NCBI RefSeq assembly: GCF_964204645.1 | Contig: NC_134026.1 | Coordinates: forward strand, 29,220,650 to 29,284,649 | Source: Tubulanus polymorphus | Lineage: Eukaryota; Nemertea; Palaeonemertea; Tubulaniformes; Tubulanidae | Direction of reading: 5' to 3' | DNA length: 64,000 nt | Part shown: positions 36,201-50,164 of the stretch, piece after piece | How the letters are laid out: every line of letters begins with the position of its first letter | How positions within the stretch are numbered: the first letter of the stretch is position 1 | Position numbers and translations under genes: made by a program | Notes under the pieces: generated by a model | What the model saw: only the letters and a program-made list of their open reading frames with translations | What the model was told of the DNA's origin: nothing | The model's database searches: none

Positions 36201-38927
36201 AGTAAACACCATAGTCACTATCTGATTTACCTTCTTATCATAGGATAATCATCAATTATAGTAATTATTATTATTATTATTAAAATATTTTGCACAATGC
36301 GTAAATATACACCAAATCACATTTAGGTAATAAGTTTATATCAGATATGTAGCATTTTTTTGCTCTGACCATATATTATTATATATAATAGAATTATGTA
36401 TTTAATAATATCATTACTATCGTTGAGAAGTTTTTTGTGTTTTTATGAAAGTTTAATCGTACGGAAAAATTAAATCTATATGACTTTACTGTGGTAGTGT
36501 GTGTATAATAACGCAGGTGTGAGAAGTAGTACATGTACTATAATATCTAATTATGCAACAATTATCCAAGGGGGTTTTACTAATCAATATCTAATGCTAT
36601 GGAATAATAACAACAAGACCAAAATAATAAGATAAAAAATATAGTTGTTATAAAATGAATTCCAAACACCCACGTAGATAGGCCTATGAAATGAGTTATA
36701 AACAAATTGCACACGTCATTCTGCACAAGAAAAACAAAGCTAAAAAATAAACCTCTGAAGTTACAAACATTTTGTGCCGACAACTATAATACACTTGCCA
36801 GGGCAGTACTATCGAGTCAACTGATTCGGACTGCAGGGCTGCAGGGCTGCAGGCATAGCAAACTTCTGTTGGCTGAGAAAATTTAGTTGGAAAGGTTGGC
36901 CTTTTTCAATGTACAAATCAAATTTCAAAATCGTTATGCAGCAACGAATAACTGACTGTGTATGTGAGTGTGTGTGTGTGTGTGTGATCACGAGAATAGA
37001 AAGCTCTATTTTGAACGATACACCAAAGATATTTCGAAGGGAACCAAAAACAAATAACAAGAACTGATAGCTATGCATAACATAAAATGCACACTAACAT
37101 CTAGCTTACCACGTAACAGGCAATCACACTGTGATAAACCAAGGTGATAAGCATCTCTGAAGTCTGACTAGATAATATTTCTTGTTTATTGTCTGTGTAT
37201 TATTTTATACAAAAAGCCTATTCGTATTTATTTATTCAGCCCTTGTCAGATAGTAGGTACAAAAATGATTGTCTAAGGTTGCTATAAAAAGGAGTAGAAA
37301 CGACCAAAAATTGTACAGAAACTATCAAAAAGATACAAAATATGTGCAAACATGTACAGCCTCATCTTCCTGTTAATGTTTATATGTTGTTGTTTTTGCC
37401 ATGACTACCAATAAGGGGGGGATATGTGTTATCACATAAAGCTATCTCTAAAAATTATCAAAAAAGCAAAAGACAGACACACAGTGTTTTCATACAAATG
37501 ATTAACGACCAACCATATTTTTTTCCGCTAGGTACATAACATAGATATGCTAGTCTCTACTACCATTGAATAAAATGTAATTGTAAAAATATACTAGAGA
37601 CGCATTTCAAAGGATCACAGACATTGACTACGATAGGGAAACTTTGACACATAAATAGTTTGCATTGAAAACGTGGCGCAAACAATTGGTTGGAGTTATC
37701 GTACAAATCACTGGCTGTGGCAAGTGAGGAATGAGATCACCATATTTGTATTTTTTTTAATGATTATTAAAGTTATTAAAAAGACAAAATTCTTTAAACC
37801 GATTGGTCGAATTATAGCGATCGAAAAAGGGTGAATAGTAGATGAACAGGTCCTGCGAATTATATCTGTCAGTTAGAACTCATAAATATTGATGAATTTC
37901 AAAAACACCAATTGGGTTACACTAGTGCCTTACACCGCCGTCTTAGTTTTACTGGCCAAATCCCATGAGTGTTAGTTAGCACATTAGCTGCATTTTATGC
38001 ACTTTAGTAAAACAATATAGTAGACAAGATAACTACCACTAGTGATAGTGTAAAATGTATATGACATTGCTCGGTAATAGATAAATGTTAAGATATAATA
38101 TTAATATGGTAACTTTATACAAATATATACACATGCTAAGAATAAACCTGTAACCCAGAAAGTAAAAACCTATCGTACAAATGATTTTATTGCCGTAATC
38201 CCGGAGTAATAAAGGAAGGATTTGGTGTCGATTCGAGCCCCGATGAGATGAAACTGACAGAATAACCTCAGGACCACAACTACATATAGAATATCATATA
38301 CATGGACAATTACATTCATATAACACATTGCCTTTGCTCACAACGAATGAGAGAGAGAGAGATAGAGAGAGATGATTTAAACTGACATTAACGATAATTT
38401 GCCAGAAGAAAGTTTTCTTATCATCGAAAGCCGATACTACAACAACAGTTAATGACGATATTATAACCACCAAACTCTAGTACATGTCTGCCACCTATCA
38501 GGCCTTATCTGAACTACTCTTACCTAACGGCTGTATATGCGCCTATTTTGTATCTGTTAACATTTTTCAGTGATTTCAGCAGAAACCATATTTTCATAAA
38601 TTAATCGTAAAAAACATTAGTTTTGCATTGAACTGCGGATGCTGAATTATCATTATTATTATTATTATTTAGCTGAGTATACGCACACTCAGTGTATTAT
38701 AGTTAATCGCTACCCCCTTCCGGCCAGTAATATCTAGCATGTATCAATTCTATATGCTTATTATTACAGGCACAATTTATTATTGATCACAAATGCAGGA
38801 CAATCACATATTATACTAAGAAAACTATAAATGTGCTGAAAGACAGATATTTTACGAAAACTTTCCTCCAGCAAAAGACCTGCAATTCGGCACAGCCGTT
38901 ATCTCACACATCTTGTGCCGTCGTCAC
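33214..38927 (-). other. Probable long 3' UTR of the CPEB gene
   Basis: Very AT-rich, without recognised exons on either strand, directly downstream of the CPEB stop codon. It contains (GT)n at 36957-36986, short TA runs at about 35767-35800, GA repeats at 38348-38372 and many ATAAAA (minus TTTTAT) motifs. Long 3' UTRs are typical of CPEB2-4 genes, but the true end is not proven here. Confidence 0.45.
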
Positions 38928-41900
38928 CTAGCACCAACGAAATGGTACCGCTCTCGGCCGATCAGCGCCCTCTTTAACGAGTGGTTTGTGATATTCGCGT
39001 CCTGGTCGGGAATGAATCTGAGCCCAACAGTGCTCGCAGTAGTACTGCAGACAGGTGACGTTCGCGCAGAAGAACGGAGCAAACTTTCCTCCGCATCTCG
39101 CACCCTGACATTCATCACACATCTGATCATCTAATACATATGGTTTCACTTCAACCTGTAATGAAATAAATCATTCTGTATACTGGTGTTTTGTGGAGCA
39201 CCCGGGCCAACTTAGTAGCGATCAGAAATGTGATTGAGAAGTTGTCATACCTAACATGACTCAATCTTTGAGATAATTCGGATTTTAGAGTGGAATGGGC
39301 AAAGGACTCAAATCTCGAGATGTTAGGACATGGGTTACATCATGCAATGTCCCTGTCACTCAAAGCGGGGTAAAAATACCAATGCATGATTGTAACTGAT
39401 CATATTTTGTGGTGGAATCTTGAACACTTAAAAAAGTCTAGTAATTATCATTGTAATGAAATCGTATGTATGCTAGGATCCCATGTAGAACTAATGACTG
39501 CTCTGAGCCAGTATCAACATACCCGTTTATCAATATCACCATGTTGTAGTTGCACAAATCTAGCGCTAATTGCTGCTATATAGCTCTGCTGGTTAGAAAA
39601 TGCCACGCGTCCGGCACCTTTCGGGTATTTCAGTTCAGGATCGGTATCAATGCCAGCATAGCATACACCACCGTACAGTCTGTCCATTATCATCGCTAAT
39701 TCAACTGTAATCATACAATAAAATACACATCATTACTAATACACAGATACAGAATGATTATTCGATATTAGTTATAACAGGCATCGGGAGGCATCGGAGG
39801 TAACCTGACACGGGGTCAACCAGTTGAGTCTCAATCCAAACCACGTTCGACAAACCACCTTCCACAATGAGAAGATGCAGGATTTCTTTACCAACAGAGG
39901 GACAAGACAAAATGTCCGCCCAATATTGAACACTTCTGATAACTATGTTATAGAAGTATCATTGAAAATAGTACCGAGGTAGATAGAATAAGACATCAGC
40001 TTTACGCTGAAGTGTGAAATGTATTTTATCCGTGGTCAACTAATAGCCCACAAATTCCACAGAAACCATAATAGCGAAATGACAGATAAAATGGCCACTA
40101 GCGTTGTGAGGGTAATAGCAGAGAAAATGACGAGTAGACAGTGAGAGGAAGCTCGACGTCGATCCAGACTACTCACGCTATTTACGACAATCCCTAGATT
40201 CGCACAAATCTATTTAGCGAAGTGTTACAGTAATTACGAAGATCTCAATTTTACGACGAATCTCTCTCGCATGTTGCTTCACCTCGATAAAAATCTTATG
40301 CAAATAAGACCGGAATAGATTAGAGGAGTTTGTGATTCATCGGTTTGATGTGACAGTACGCGCCGTGCACTCTGTTGCTCCGCGGATAAATTTGACGAGA
40401 TATTGTTGTCGTTCAGATTATTACGACGATTTCTCGGTACGAATATGCTAATAACATCTCAAACATCGTTCGATCGCTGGCTGCGAGTCTTATAACGAAT
40501 TTATTGTGGTATTTATCGCTGTACTAAGTATACTAGACAATATAGCCTGGTCAAGTGAGTTAATGTTCTGTCAGAATAGATTCCTGTTTGTGCGTTAAGG
40601 AGGGTCGCCATTAGAGAACATAATCATGTTTGACCCCTATTCATACGGAGTACAAGACAAGACAATCTGCAGAAAGTTTCAGTGACAATCAAGTCTCTAG
40701 TCTCTAACTAGTCTCTGGTCCCTAGTTTCTAGTCTCTAGTTTTTATTCGAAATGATTTTCTTATTGATTTGATTGAGCTGCGGTTTTAGACTGTGATTCA
40801 TTCTTAATCCGTGATTTGCGTGCCGCGCGTGATTAAAAATAACTGGATTAATCACATAAAACGAACTGCAATTTCTTCCCGTTCATTTCTTCGATCAGCG
40901 CTACTCCAGTTAAAACGTCTAGCTCCCTTGTTTTATATCAAAATGTCATGCAACTGATTCAATCGTTAGTCGTTAATTACCTCATTAACGGTTATGTTTT
41001 CGAGTTAGTAGATTGCGTGGTTCGACGGAATGCTGTAAGGAAGGTGCAGCTAGCTAACCGATCGTTATTATATTCAATGTCTTTACTTCTTTAGATGATC
41101 ATAACAGTCACGATCGGATCTACTTTTTTTACGGATGCAGCCTCTTGCATAATTCATCATCAAATTACTGGTGAATCGTCGGAACAGTTCAGAAAATACC
41201 GCTGAGCCCTTGACAGATATCTGACCATTGGTTGCAGAGACACCTCTTTGGGGTAACAGGTATAAATTGTATTTGCCGAGTCAAACTACAGCTAATGAGC
41301 TACCAGAAATGCTTCTGCAGCAAGGGAAATTTCACCAGAATCCGCCAGGTGTCGCTAGCGTACAGCTCGATTTCTTCTTATACTCAAATTAAAATCTAAC
41401 AGTAATTTCTTACTTCGGATTTGGAGAACAAATTTTGAGATCAAACCATCTGATACATTAGCGTCGCCATCTGGTGAACTAGCTAGTGTGCCAGTACCCC
41501 ATTAGATAGAAGAGGAGTTGCTTCTCAGGAAAATAAGCGAGACTTCGGGTCTCGCGACTCGTAAAGATCATGGACATGCAAAAACACGATCATCTCCTAC
41601 ACTGACTTGTACTAAGGAGATCATATTCTTTCCAGAAGAAATACAGCTCCTCAGCTGAAAGCCATGCAATATCGCATGGTACCAGTAGGAGGATTGACCA
41701 AGACTTGTTGTCACCATGTCTAGACAAGATATTGACATTTAAGAGTCGCTGCTCAGTTATAACGGCGCGCACCAGTCAAGTCAGTTTTCTCTGAAAGACA
41801 CATATATCACCACCCACTATCGCTGCCGCAAAAAGATTACCATCGTTATCAATAATGTATGAAATTTGCCAAAAAGTACGACAATATTTCAGACTTAACT

Positions 41901-44900
41901 GCAGGCATCCGTTAACCTTTAACGACATAGCAATAATACCGGATGACCGTCGCTCGCAGCGACTGAACTGAATAGCGCCGAAATCATTTTTAGAATACAA
42001 TGTCTCGAGGGAAACCTATAAAAACCTCCTACCGAGCTACTTCACTGTAAATTCGAAGGCAGATTTCGAAGACCGACTACTGTAACTCATCTACTCAGTT
42101 ACTCGGTTTCGACGGAACGAACTAATCATGATATGAATCTCAAACACTAATGTGACATTTCTGGTGTATGCAAGGCGCATTTCGCGATGAATCTAAATGT
42201 GTTTCGAAGCACAGTAAACAAATTCAATCAGATGAACGGAAATGAAATGAAACTCGCAGGCGCTATAGAAAACACTTCCATCACGAATCTAATGACAACA
42301 TTCCCACCAGAATCCATTTTAATTAGATATAAATAGAAAAAAGGCGAAATTTTCAATCTAGCAGATGAGTCGCAAAGTAGCGATGATCTATAGAACTAAG
42401 AGAGAAGCTAGACACGCACTCAACCAAATGGGAAACATTAAAATCCATATTCAAAGATGTCTTTTTTGCTTCTATGCAGCGCAGCGAAAAGTGAACTTTA
42501 TTTGATCCTGATAGCGACAAAACGCGCTACACCTCACTGAGATTATCATTCATTCATTCATTCAAGGTCTCAGTACAATCCCTGCGACACTCCTTACGAG
42601 TTCGGCTTATAGGTCTGAATGGATACGTTCTGTCTGGTGATTTATTGAAATAAATGACTGACAAATGAAAAACACCTTAAACATCATAGAGAAATGGTAG
42701 TTTTGACGTAGCTCTATCTCGATGAACCGGTGTCTAACGGTGATCGGTAATTACACTGTCCTCAAAGACGATCAGTTGATCAAGCGTGAAACTAAGTTTG
42801 AGCATCAATCACCGAAACCTGTAAATTACGAACTGACGAACTGTGGTAATACGCTGTGATTAACCGATTGATTTATTGCTTTTCGAGCTGAATTTTTAAT
42901 TCAGGAGACTCTCCTAGCTCTCCTCGTTTCGGATCTATTTCTGGACATAATGAACCATAAATGAGACTAGACTAGATGAGCAGTACATGCAGTGACAACG
43001 CTCATATCAATTAGTCTACATAACATCAATTCAAATCAATTAATTCTACTATGATTGATCACGATCCGTACGATCCATTTCAATCCCTGTGACTGCCCAG
43101 TGATCATCGCACCACAGACTCCCTACGACTGCCCAGTGATCATCGCACCACAGACTCCCTACGACTGCCCAGTGATCATCGCACCACAGACTCCCTGAGA
43201 CTGCCCAGTGATCATCGCACCACAGACTCCCTGAGACTGCCCAGTGATCATCGCACCATAGACTCCCTGTGACTGCCCAGTGATCATCGCACCAAAGACT
43301 CCCCGTGACTGCCCAGTGATCATCGCACCACAGACTCCCTGTGACTGCCCAGTGATCATCGCACCACAGACTCCCCGTGACTGCCAGTGATCATCGCACC
43401 ACAGACTCCCCGAGACTGCCCAGTGATCATCGCACCACAGACTCCCTGTGACTGCCCAGTGATCATCGCACCACAGACTCCCTGTGACTGCCAGTGATCA
43501 TCGCACCACAGACTCCCTGAGACTGCCCAGTGATCATCGCACCACAGACTCCCTGTGACTGCCCAGTGATCATCACACCACAGACTCCCTGAGACTGCCC
43601 AGTGATCATCGCACCACAGACTCCCTGTGACTGCCCAGTGATCATCGCACCACAGACTCCCTGAGACACAATGCCAGTAGCAATGAGTCGCAGTCTCCCA
43701 GTCTCTCAGTCCCAACTGACTGAGACTAGTCATTCACTGTCGCCGACAATTGTGGTAAGTTGCGACCAATTCCTACTGATCACATGGCATCGCATGTTGA
43801 CCTATGCCTGCCTCGAGGCCAACCCGGGAGAACATTTTACCTGGGTAAAAAATTCATAAAAAACAAAATTAGTCTACGTTGATCGAGCGACTGAGGCCCT
43901 TGGCTAACTAGCAAATTATAGGTCGAATTTGTTACATCACGGTTTCTGAGAAAGATAAAGCCGAGGCTTACAGCGAAGCAGCTTCACCGATATTTAACAG
44001 ACGATGTTTAGGGAATAAAACAAGGGAAACTGAGAGAGTGAGAAACATGTCACAAACAGAGACAGAATAAATTTCTCGCATCAGACAATCAACAATACAT
44101 TTAATACAGAGAGAGCGAGAGAGGGGGAGAGGGGAGAGGGAGAGAGGGGGAGAGGGGGAGAGGCAGAGCTGCTGTATTCCTCTAAACCTTCAACTCTTAA
44201 ATATACGACATTTCAGCTTGGTTCACCATTTGAATACAGCAGTAGCTCCTCAAATTTGGGAGTAGGGGCGAACAATTATCAGCAGGGGGAGCATCAGCTG
44301 GTCCTGGTCCTCCCACAGATAATATTTATAACTAAATTCATTCCGAGCGCGATCGCAGTAATTTCAACTCACAAATCGAATAGTAACTTCACAACTTACA
44401 CTTAAGCGAACTCAATCACATAGTTCGAAGGAATTTAGAGGATTCACGAGCTCCCCCAGTGCGACCCCCCCCCCCCCGGATTCCCGCTCGAAGAATACTG
44501 TCACCCAAAAATCATAATAGCTGTGATTCACTTCTAAGAATTTTTATCAACGAACATCAGAAAAGTAATTTGTGGCAGGTCTTCTAAATCTGTTCGTGTC
44601 GGAATGTGATAAATTAGGGATTTTTCTCTTTTTAACGCGATCCTATTTCGATCCTATTTCGAACTGCCGCGGTTGAAAACGAGATCGCTGTATTATAAAT
44701 TGATGATGTAACGTTTATCCACGAGGTTTAACACCGAGATTAACAACAATTCCTCATTCTGCCGAGCTGCCAAATATTCCCCCATTCCAACAATAAATCA
44801 TATTTGAAGATGAGCTTTGTGAGTAATACAAGACGTTACGTAAGTTATGGCTTAGTTAACTGATATTCTATTGAGTTTTAGACGTAACAGAATTCAATAC

Positions 44901-47900
44901 GATGATAAGACGATATTGTAGGAATGAGTGATGACGTGAAATACTGTCATATTGAGAAATGGTTTAATGATAAGTTGTTGCGAATGTACTGAAGGGATAT
45001 CTATCGATCGATGCGATCTCATTAGTATATTGAACTGTACACATCAGTTATAATGATGGATGATATAACCGACAAACTGTGTCATATATCAGGGTGGCCA
45101 CTTAACGAATTCCCTCAGATTTCCCTGATTTTTCCATGTTATAACAGAAAATTCCCCGAATAAAGCGCGGTCAATAAAATATCAAAATTCCCTGTGTTTT
45201 ACAGGTTTTTTTTTGCAAAATCTGTCAAAATTTTCCCTGAATTTGTTCTCGGTTTTTCTGATTCCCTGATATCAGCCTGACAACATATAGGCCTAACCCG
45301 TCCCAGACGCAAACCTAAATAATGAAGCATAAAATCCAACTAAAACTAGCTTTTGGCTACGGCACCGTAAAAAATGAAAAACCATTAGAAGCTGCGGAGT
45401 TGTCTGAGCTTCATTAATTGAATTTTGTCCAGGATGCTAATCACAACTAAAGGATTTCGAATGTAAATGCCGCCCCGAGGAGATGAATTTCTCAAATTTT
45501 AATGGTATGTCGTTTCATCGAGAGAATTAATTGAATTCAGGCGCGCGATGTTTTTGATGTTATGACGTTATCAGACTGTGAAATATTACCGATAAACGAC
45601 GTCGAAAGAAACGTTAGCGGAAAAAATTGCCTTCGAAAAACAGCTCAGAAATTCACAGGAGAACGCCGCGCTTGTTGCACTTGACCTAAACATACCTCCA
45701 TATTTAGAGGTATATGACAAACGAGTGTATTAAGCCGTATATATAGACCGAGTAATGGAATATATTTCACATTAGAATGATTATTAGTATTCGTGAATCG
45801 TTCCGATAATGTACATTCGCGCCATAGTCGATGTATTGTAAGAACTGTAATTTGTACGGACTCGCGCAGTGATATGCATGCTTATCACAATCGAATCGGT
45901 CTGTCCGCATTACAGCTCCCAACAAGCGCGAAGATAATGACGATTTAGCCGGGCCCGCGATGCTCTTAAAAACTTGTGGCAAAGAATGTTAACCGAGTCA
46001 GGAGACAACAACCGGTGCAAATCTGGTCAAACCTGATAATCGGTCGGCTGTATGGGAAGACTAGAATTCAAAACATCATCAGCGTCGTTAAACGATAATA
46101 TATAAATCCCACACTACGAATGAAAATTAAGTCTGAAATGTTTTCCTCGAGGAAGCAGTTTGTTCAAAGTCTCTCCTATATCTTACAGTTATCTTCAGGA
46201 ATACTAATGTTAGCCAACTACATTAGTATTCCTGAAAATAACTTCTGGGATATAAGTCGAAACGTCGAAAATAAACTACAAGCTCGAGGAAACTTCTCAG
46301 ACGTTTTTTATCCCGCGATTTTTAAATTCTCATACAGAACTGAAGAATAGAATGTCTGAGAACCTCTAGACAGCGGATGCGTTTTCTTAATAGCTTTCGA
46401 AAAAGAATTGCTTTCAATTTCGAATCCGATTTCTACGCGCTGTCAACTCGGAAGAGCATATGAAATAAGGGGGTATTAAATACACATTAAACTCAACGTT
46501 TATCGGTGAATATCGATCTAAACGTCATCATTCATCAAATTCAACTTTACCATCATCATTCACGACGAGAAAATAGGTGCAAAATTCAAACGCGTAGAAC
46601 AGCTATGCAGCTGTGCGAGTCGTAATCATCGAAAATACTTTCCATTTCAATCACGGGTTTAGCCCATATCTTTTCTGTCACTTTCACGACAGATAGCTAC
46701 ATTTCATCGCCGGATTGAAGCCTCGTTGAAGATACGAAAATGGGTAATTGAGAAATAGTGATTAGATTACATTATCAGTCGACTACGGGACACCAATCTG
46801 TTCATATATATAAATGTACAATACTTCAATCTACTAGAGATGTGTCTTCTTTCTATATTTTAAAGCGCGGATGAAACGGAAAGTGATCTTGATAAACGCA
46901 GTCGAATCCTCGTAACAAACCTCGTCGCGCTCAATTTCTTCCTGTGTTGAAGAAAGTTAAGATTTGATTGAGGAGGTTGCGAGGACGAACCGTTTCTAAT
47001 TAACGAGCTCATCACCTCGGTCGCCATTTTAACTGCTTCTACTTCACGAAAACATAACATTAATTCATCTCTTAGAATAACCTCGAGACCGGCGTAGTTC
47101 GTCACCGCGCTCGGCTGAACTTGAGGAATGGGAAAAATCATTTATAAACAAGTCGACACTTTCGCTAGTGTGAGTCTGTTCTAATTTTGCTCATAACTTG
47201 AACGGACCAATTCAGAATGGACCAAATAACTGGATAGGCATTTTTGGTCGGTATCAGTCGGTTCGAATGTTCTGAATAACATACTGCGAACGCGTCTATT
47301 CGTACGTATTGATTTTAGATCAGTTTCAATCAAACACAAATCACTATTTTATCTATTTCAATGAAATCTTTGACGTGAAACTCTCATTAAACGATTATTT
47401 ATGTTTTTTTTTGAAGACGGCCCGATCAGCAATTAAACGAGTCCCATATTTCACTATCGAAATAATTAAGCACGTCAAAACGCGAGCGCGATAGAGAAAT
47501 GGCTTCGCTGAAGTGTCGTGATTGAAGCGGCTTTAGATGGCCATACGTCATCCCGCTAGAGATTTACAAATTACAAAATCTTGCAACAGGAAATATCACG
47601 GACTACTTGAAAGAAACTAGTAGTTGATGAATTATGGCGATAATACGCCAATTTCATATCATCGACTCATGAGGCTTTCCACATTCTCGTTACTACTACT
47701 ACGAAACAACTCATAAATTGTAGATTTACGATCTTTCGTTATAGAATTAAACCGGCATATACAATATCGTACAGGGTGCGATTATTCATACATGGCCCAG
47801 TGATCAAAGCAACCATCAAAATTGTGTTCATAATGATGCAGTATTCGAGTAACTCGTATAAATGCGCCGTATTTTATTCATAAGAAGCTGCCGTTCTAAC

Positions 47901-50128
47901 TTAACGTCACTCGAGTTGTCAGAATTTGCGACAGTAGCCTAAACACTAGTTAAATATTGACTGAAATAATTCAATTGGGAAAAACGTTATACCTGCTCTC
48001 AGAGGTCTCGGTACTCCACCAACAAATATAGTTTTCCTAGGGTCTAATGGCTGCGAGCCATCCATCACAAAATCTGAATCACTAAGGTTCCACGGTCGTA
48101 TTTGAACCTATAAAGAGAGAGAGAGAGGAATAGATTCCATCTATTAGTAATACAAATTCTTGATGATATTTTGGTATAGGCGCCAGTTTTTATATGTTGC
48201 CAGGATTTTTAAAACTTAATACAACATTTATCAACAGCTAATCCCAATAATCTCACATGATACATAAACATATGGAGACTTTAAAAGACCACATGAATGT
48301 TTATAGTCGTTATTCATTAACCGATTGATTATAGAAACATGATAGCAATTTATATTCTCTTTTCATTAATTCATCTCAAAAACAAAAGCATCAAAGAATT
48401 ATTCACAGACTACATGAATCGAAAACAGTGATAGACTGTGTCTCAGTACAGATGTATATGATGACTGATATGATACAAGCTGCTACTAATCGTTTCTATT
48501 ATATTATACTCGGAAATTTTATGAATACACAATTCTGTTACAATTTCACTCTTCTGGTATACGTTTCTTGTAACCATGTGAAGACTTCTTATGCACATAA
48601 AACAACTAGAGATTTTACCAGGTTGAATGTGAAGTCAGCACAGGTATATATTGTATAGTGAATATTTGAGGGATATCACTATTTTAGTTAGTTCATTCTG
48701 GAATGGACCAAACCAATGCTGTGTGTTCTCACACATTTTCATTTCAGCAGTTATCATTGGCCCAGCTGATGCAACATTGTGTTACATTCACACATATATA
48801 TACAGAAATGGTCCATCCAAAAATTCAGACCGAACCAATAGAATGACTTTGTTGCAGTACAAACCCTTGGTCAGTTCTAAGTTGGACGGGACTAAATTCA
48901 GAACGTTTTATAGATAATAGAGTGGGGACGTGGTTTATGATTTCAGCTCTATTTTCTACAGTTTAATAAAAGCCGACAACAATCTTAATAATTCAACTAT
49001 CAAATACCAGAAATAAACAATAAGAGAATATGAAATGAACAGTGTTCTATAGAGCGCAGTGCGTGGGGGGGGGGGAGGAGGTCGTATTATGTTCTAGATC
49101 GATTGATCAATTATTGACTAGGTTTATTACCAGATGGCTCTCATTCAGTCGCTATACGTTCAATACGTTTTATGTACAGTCACTTCATCCATAATTCAAT
49201 CGAGTATATTTCATTCTCTCCAAGGCGAAATTCAATTCGTTTTTTGAACCAATCCCATCGAATATATTTAGAACGTTTACCACGTAATGAACATCGGGGG
49301 GGGCACTATTTACGGATTGATAATAAACCTTGGACGTGGGAGGGCACCGAGTTTTGACATTTCATCGGAAGTATTTTCATACAGATCTCAACGACAACAA
49401 CATCAACGACTTCATGACTTACCGGTTTATCTTTCATAGTAGGACTAGATACACACCAATATAATTTCTCGTCATCAACTATACACGCTTCTATTAAAGC
49501 TTGTACTGACATCTCATCTTGGAACAACAAAAAGCAATACCCTAAAAACAAATAATAGTCATATTTCATACATATAGAAGATCTTTCTTCAACCAGCTGT
49601 GCTGCACTCAGGGCATTGGTGGAGGTTTCTTCTCCCCGATTAAATGGAGAGGGTTGGGAGAACTTTCGACCGAGACAATCTGCTGCCAGCGGGATTCGAA
49701 CCCATAAGGTATCGATAAGGTATCAATAAGGTATCATACGTGTGAGTGAGAATGGTCGATCGTGTTCAGAAAAATAAATGGTCAGCAATATAAAATGTCT
49801 GATCAGTTACAACTAGATTCACCTACAACACGACACAAATTACGACCGAACCCAACAAAATTTTTACGACGTGCATCTTTATTGCATCTTCCTTCCTCGT
49901 CGATGAGGACTGCAATAAATTTCTGATGTCGTCTCTCACTCGCGAGGAGGCGAGGAGAGGAGTACTCGCCTATCTGACATTCAATATACAATAACCAAAC
50001 TGAAGAGGTGTAGCAATATCAATTTGGTGAACAACGCATCTCTTCAGAAGCTGAAAAAATCATTTTCCCGGGAGGAAGAAAGGCTAATCAATAGAATAAA
50101 AATGGCACACACAGTCGCAGCGGACTGG

Positions 50129-50164
<36 letters not shown>

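Larger units (their letters stand above)
39705..47992. other. CPEB intron of 8.3 kb between RRM2 exons
   Basis: This holds the 36-bp minisatellite (43085-43667), a GA-rich run, poly(C) at 44466-44477, a truncated hAT-like fragment beginning CAGGGTGGCCAC at 45092, and a strong hairpin at 46178-46254. No nested gene was recognised. A GC-rich minus-strand frame at 46860-47141 is discussed as a low-confidence observation. Confidence 0.5.

Noticed and set aside
43085-43667. Possible CRISPR-like array or repetitive protein
   Set aside because: The units are directly adjacent with no unique spacers, and the genome is animal. The open frames in several phases result from a 36-bp (multiple of three) period.
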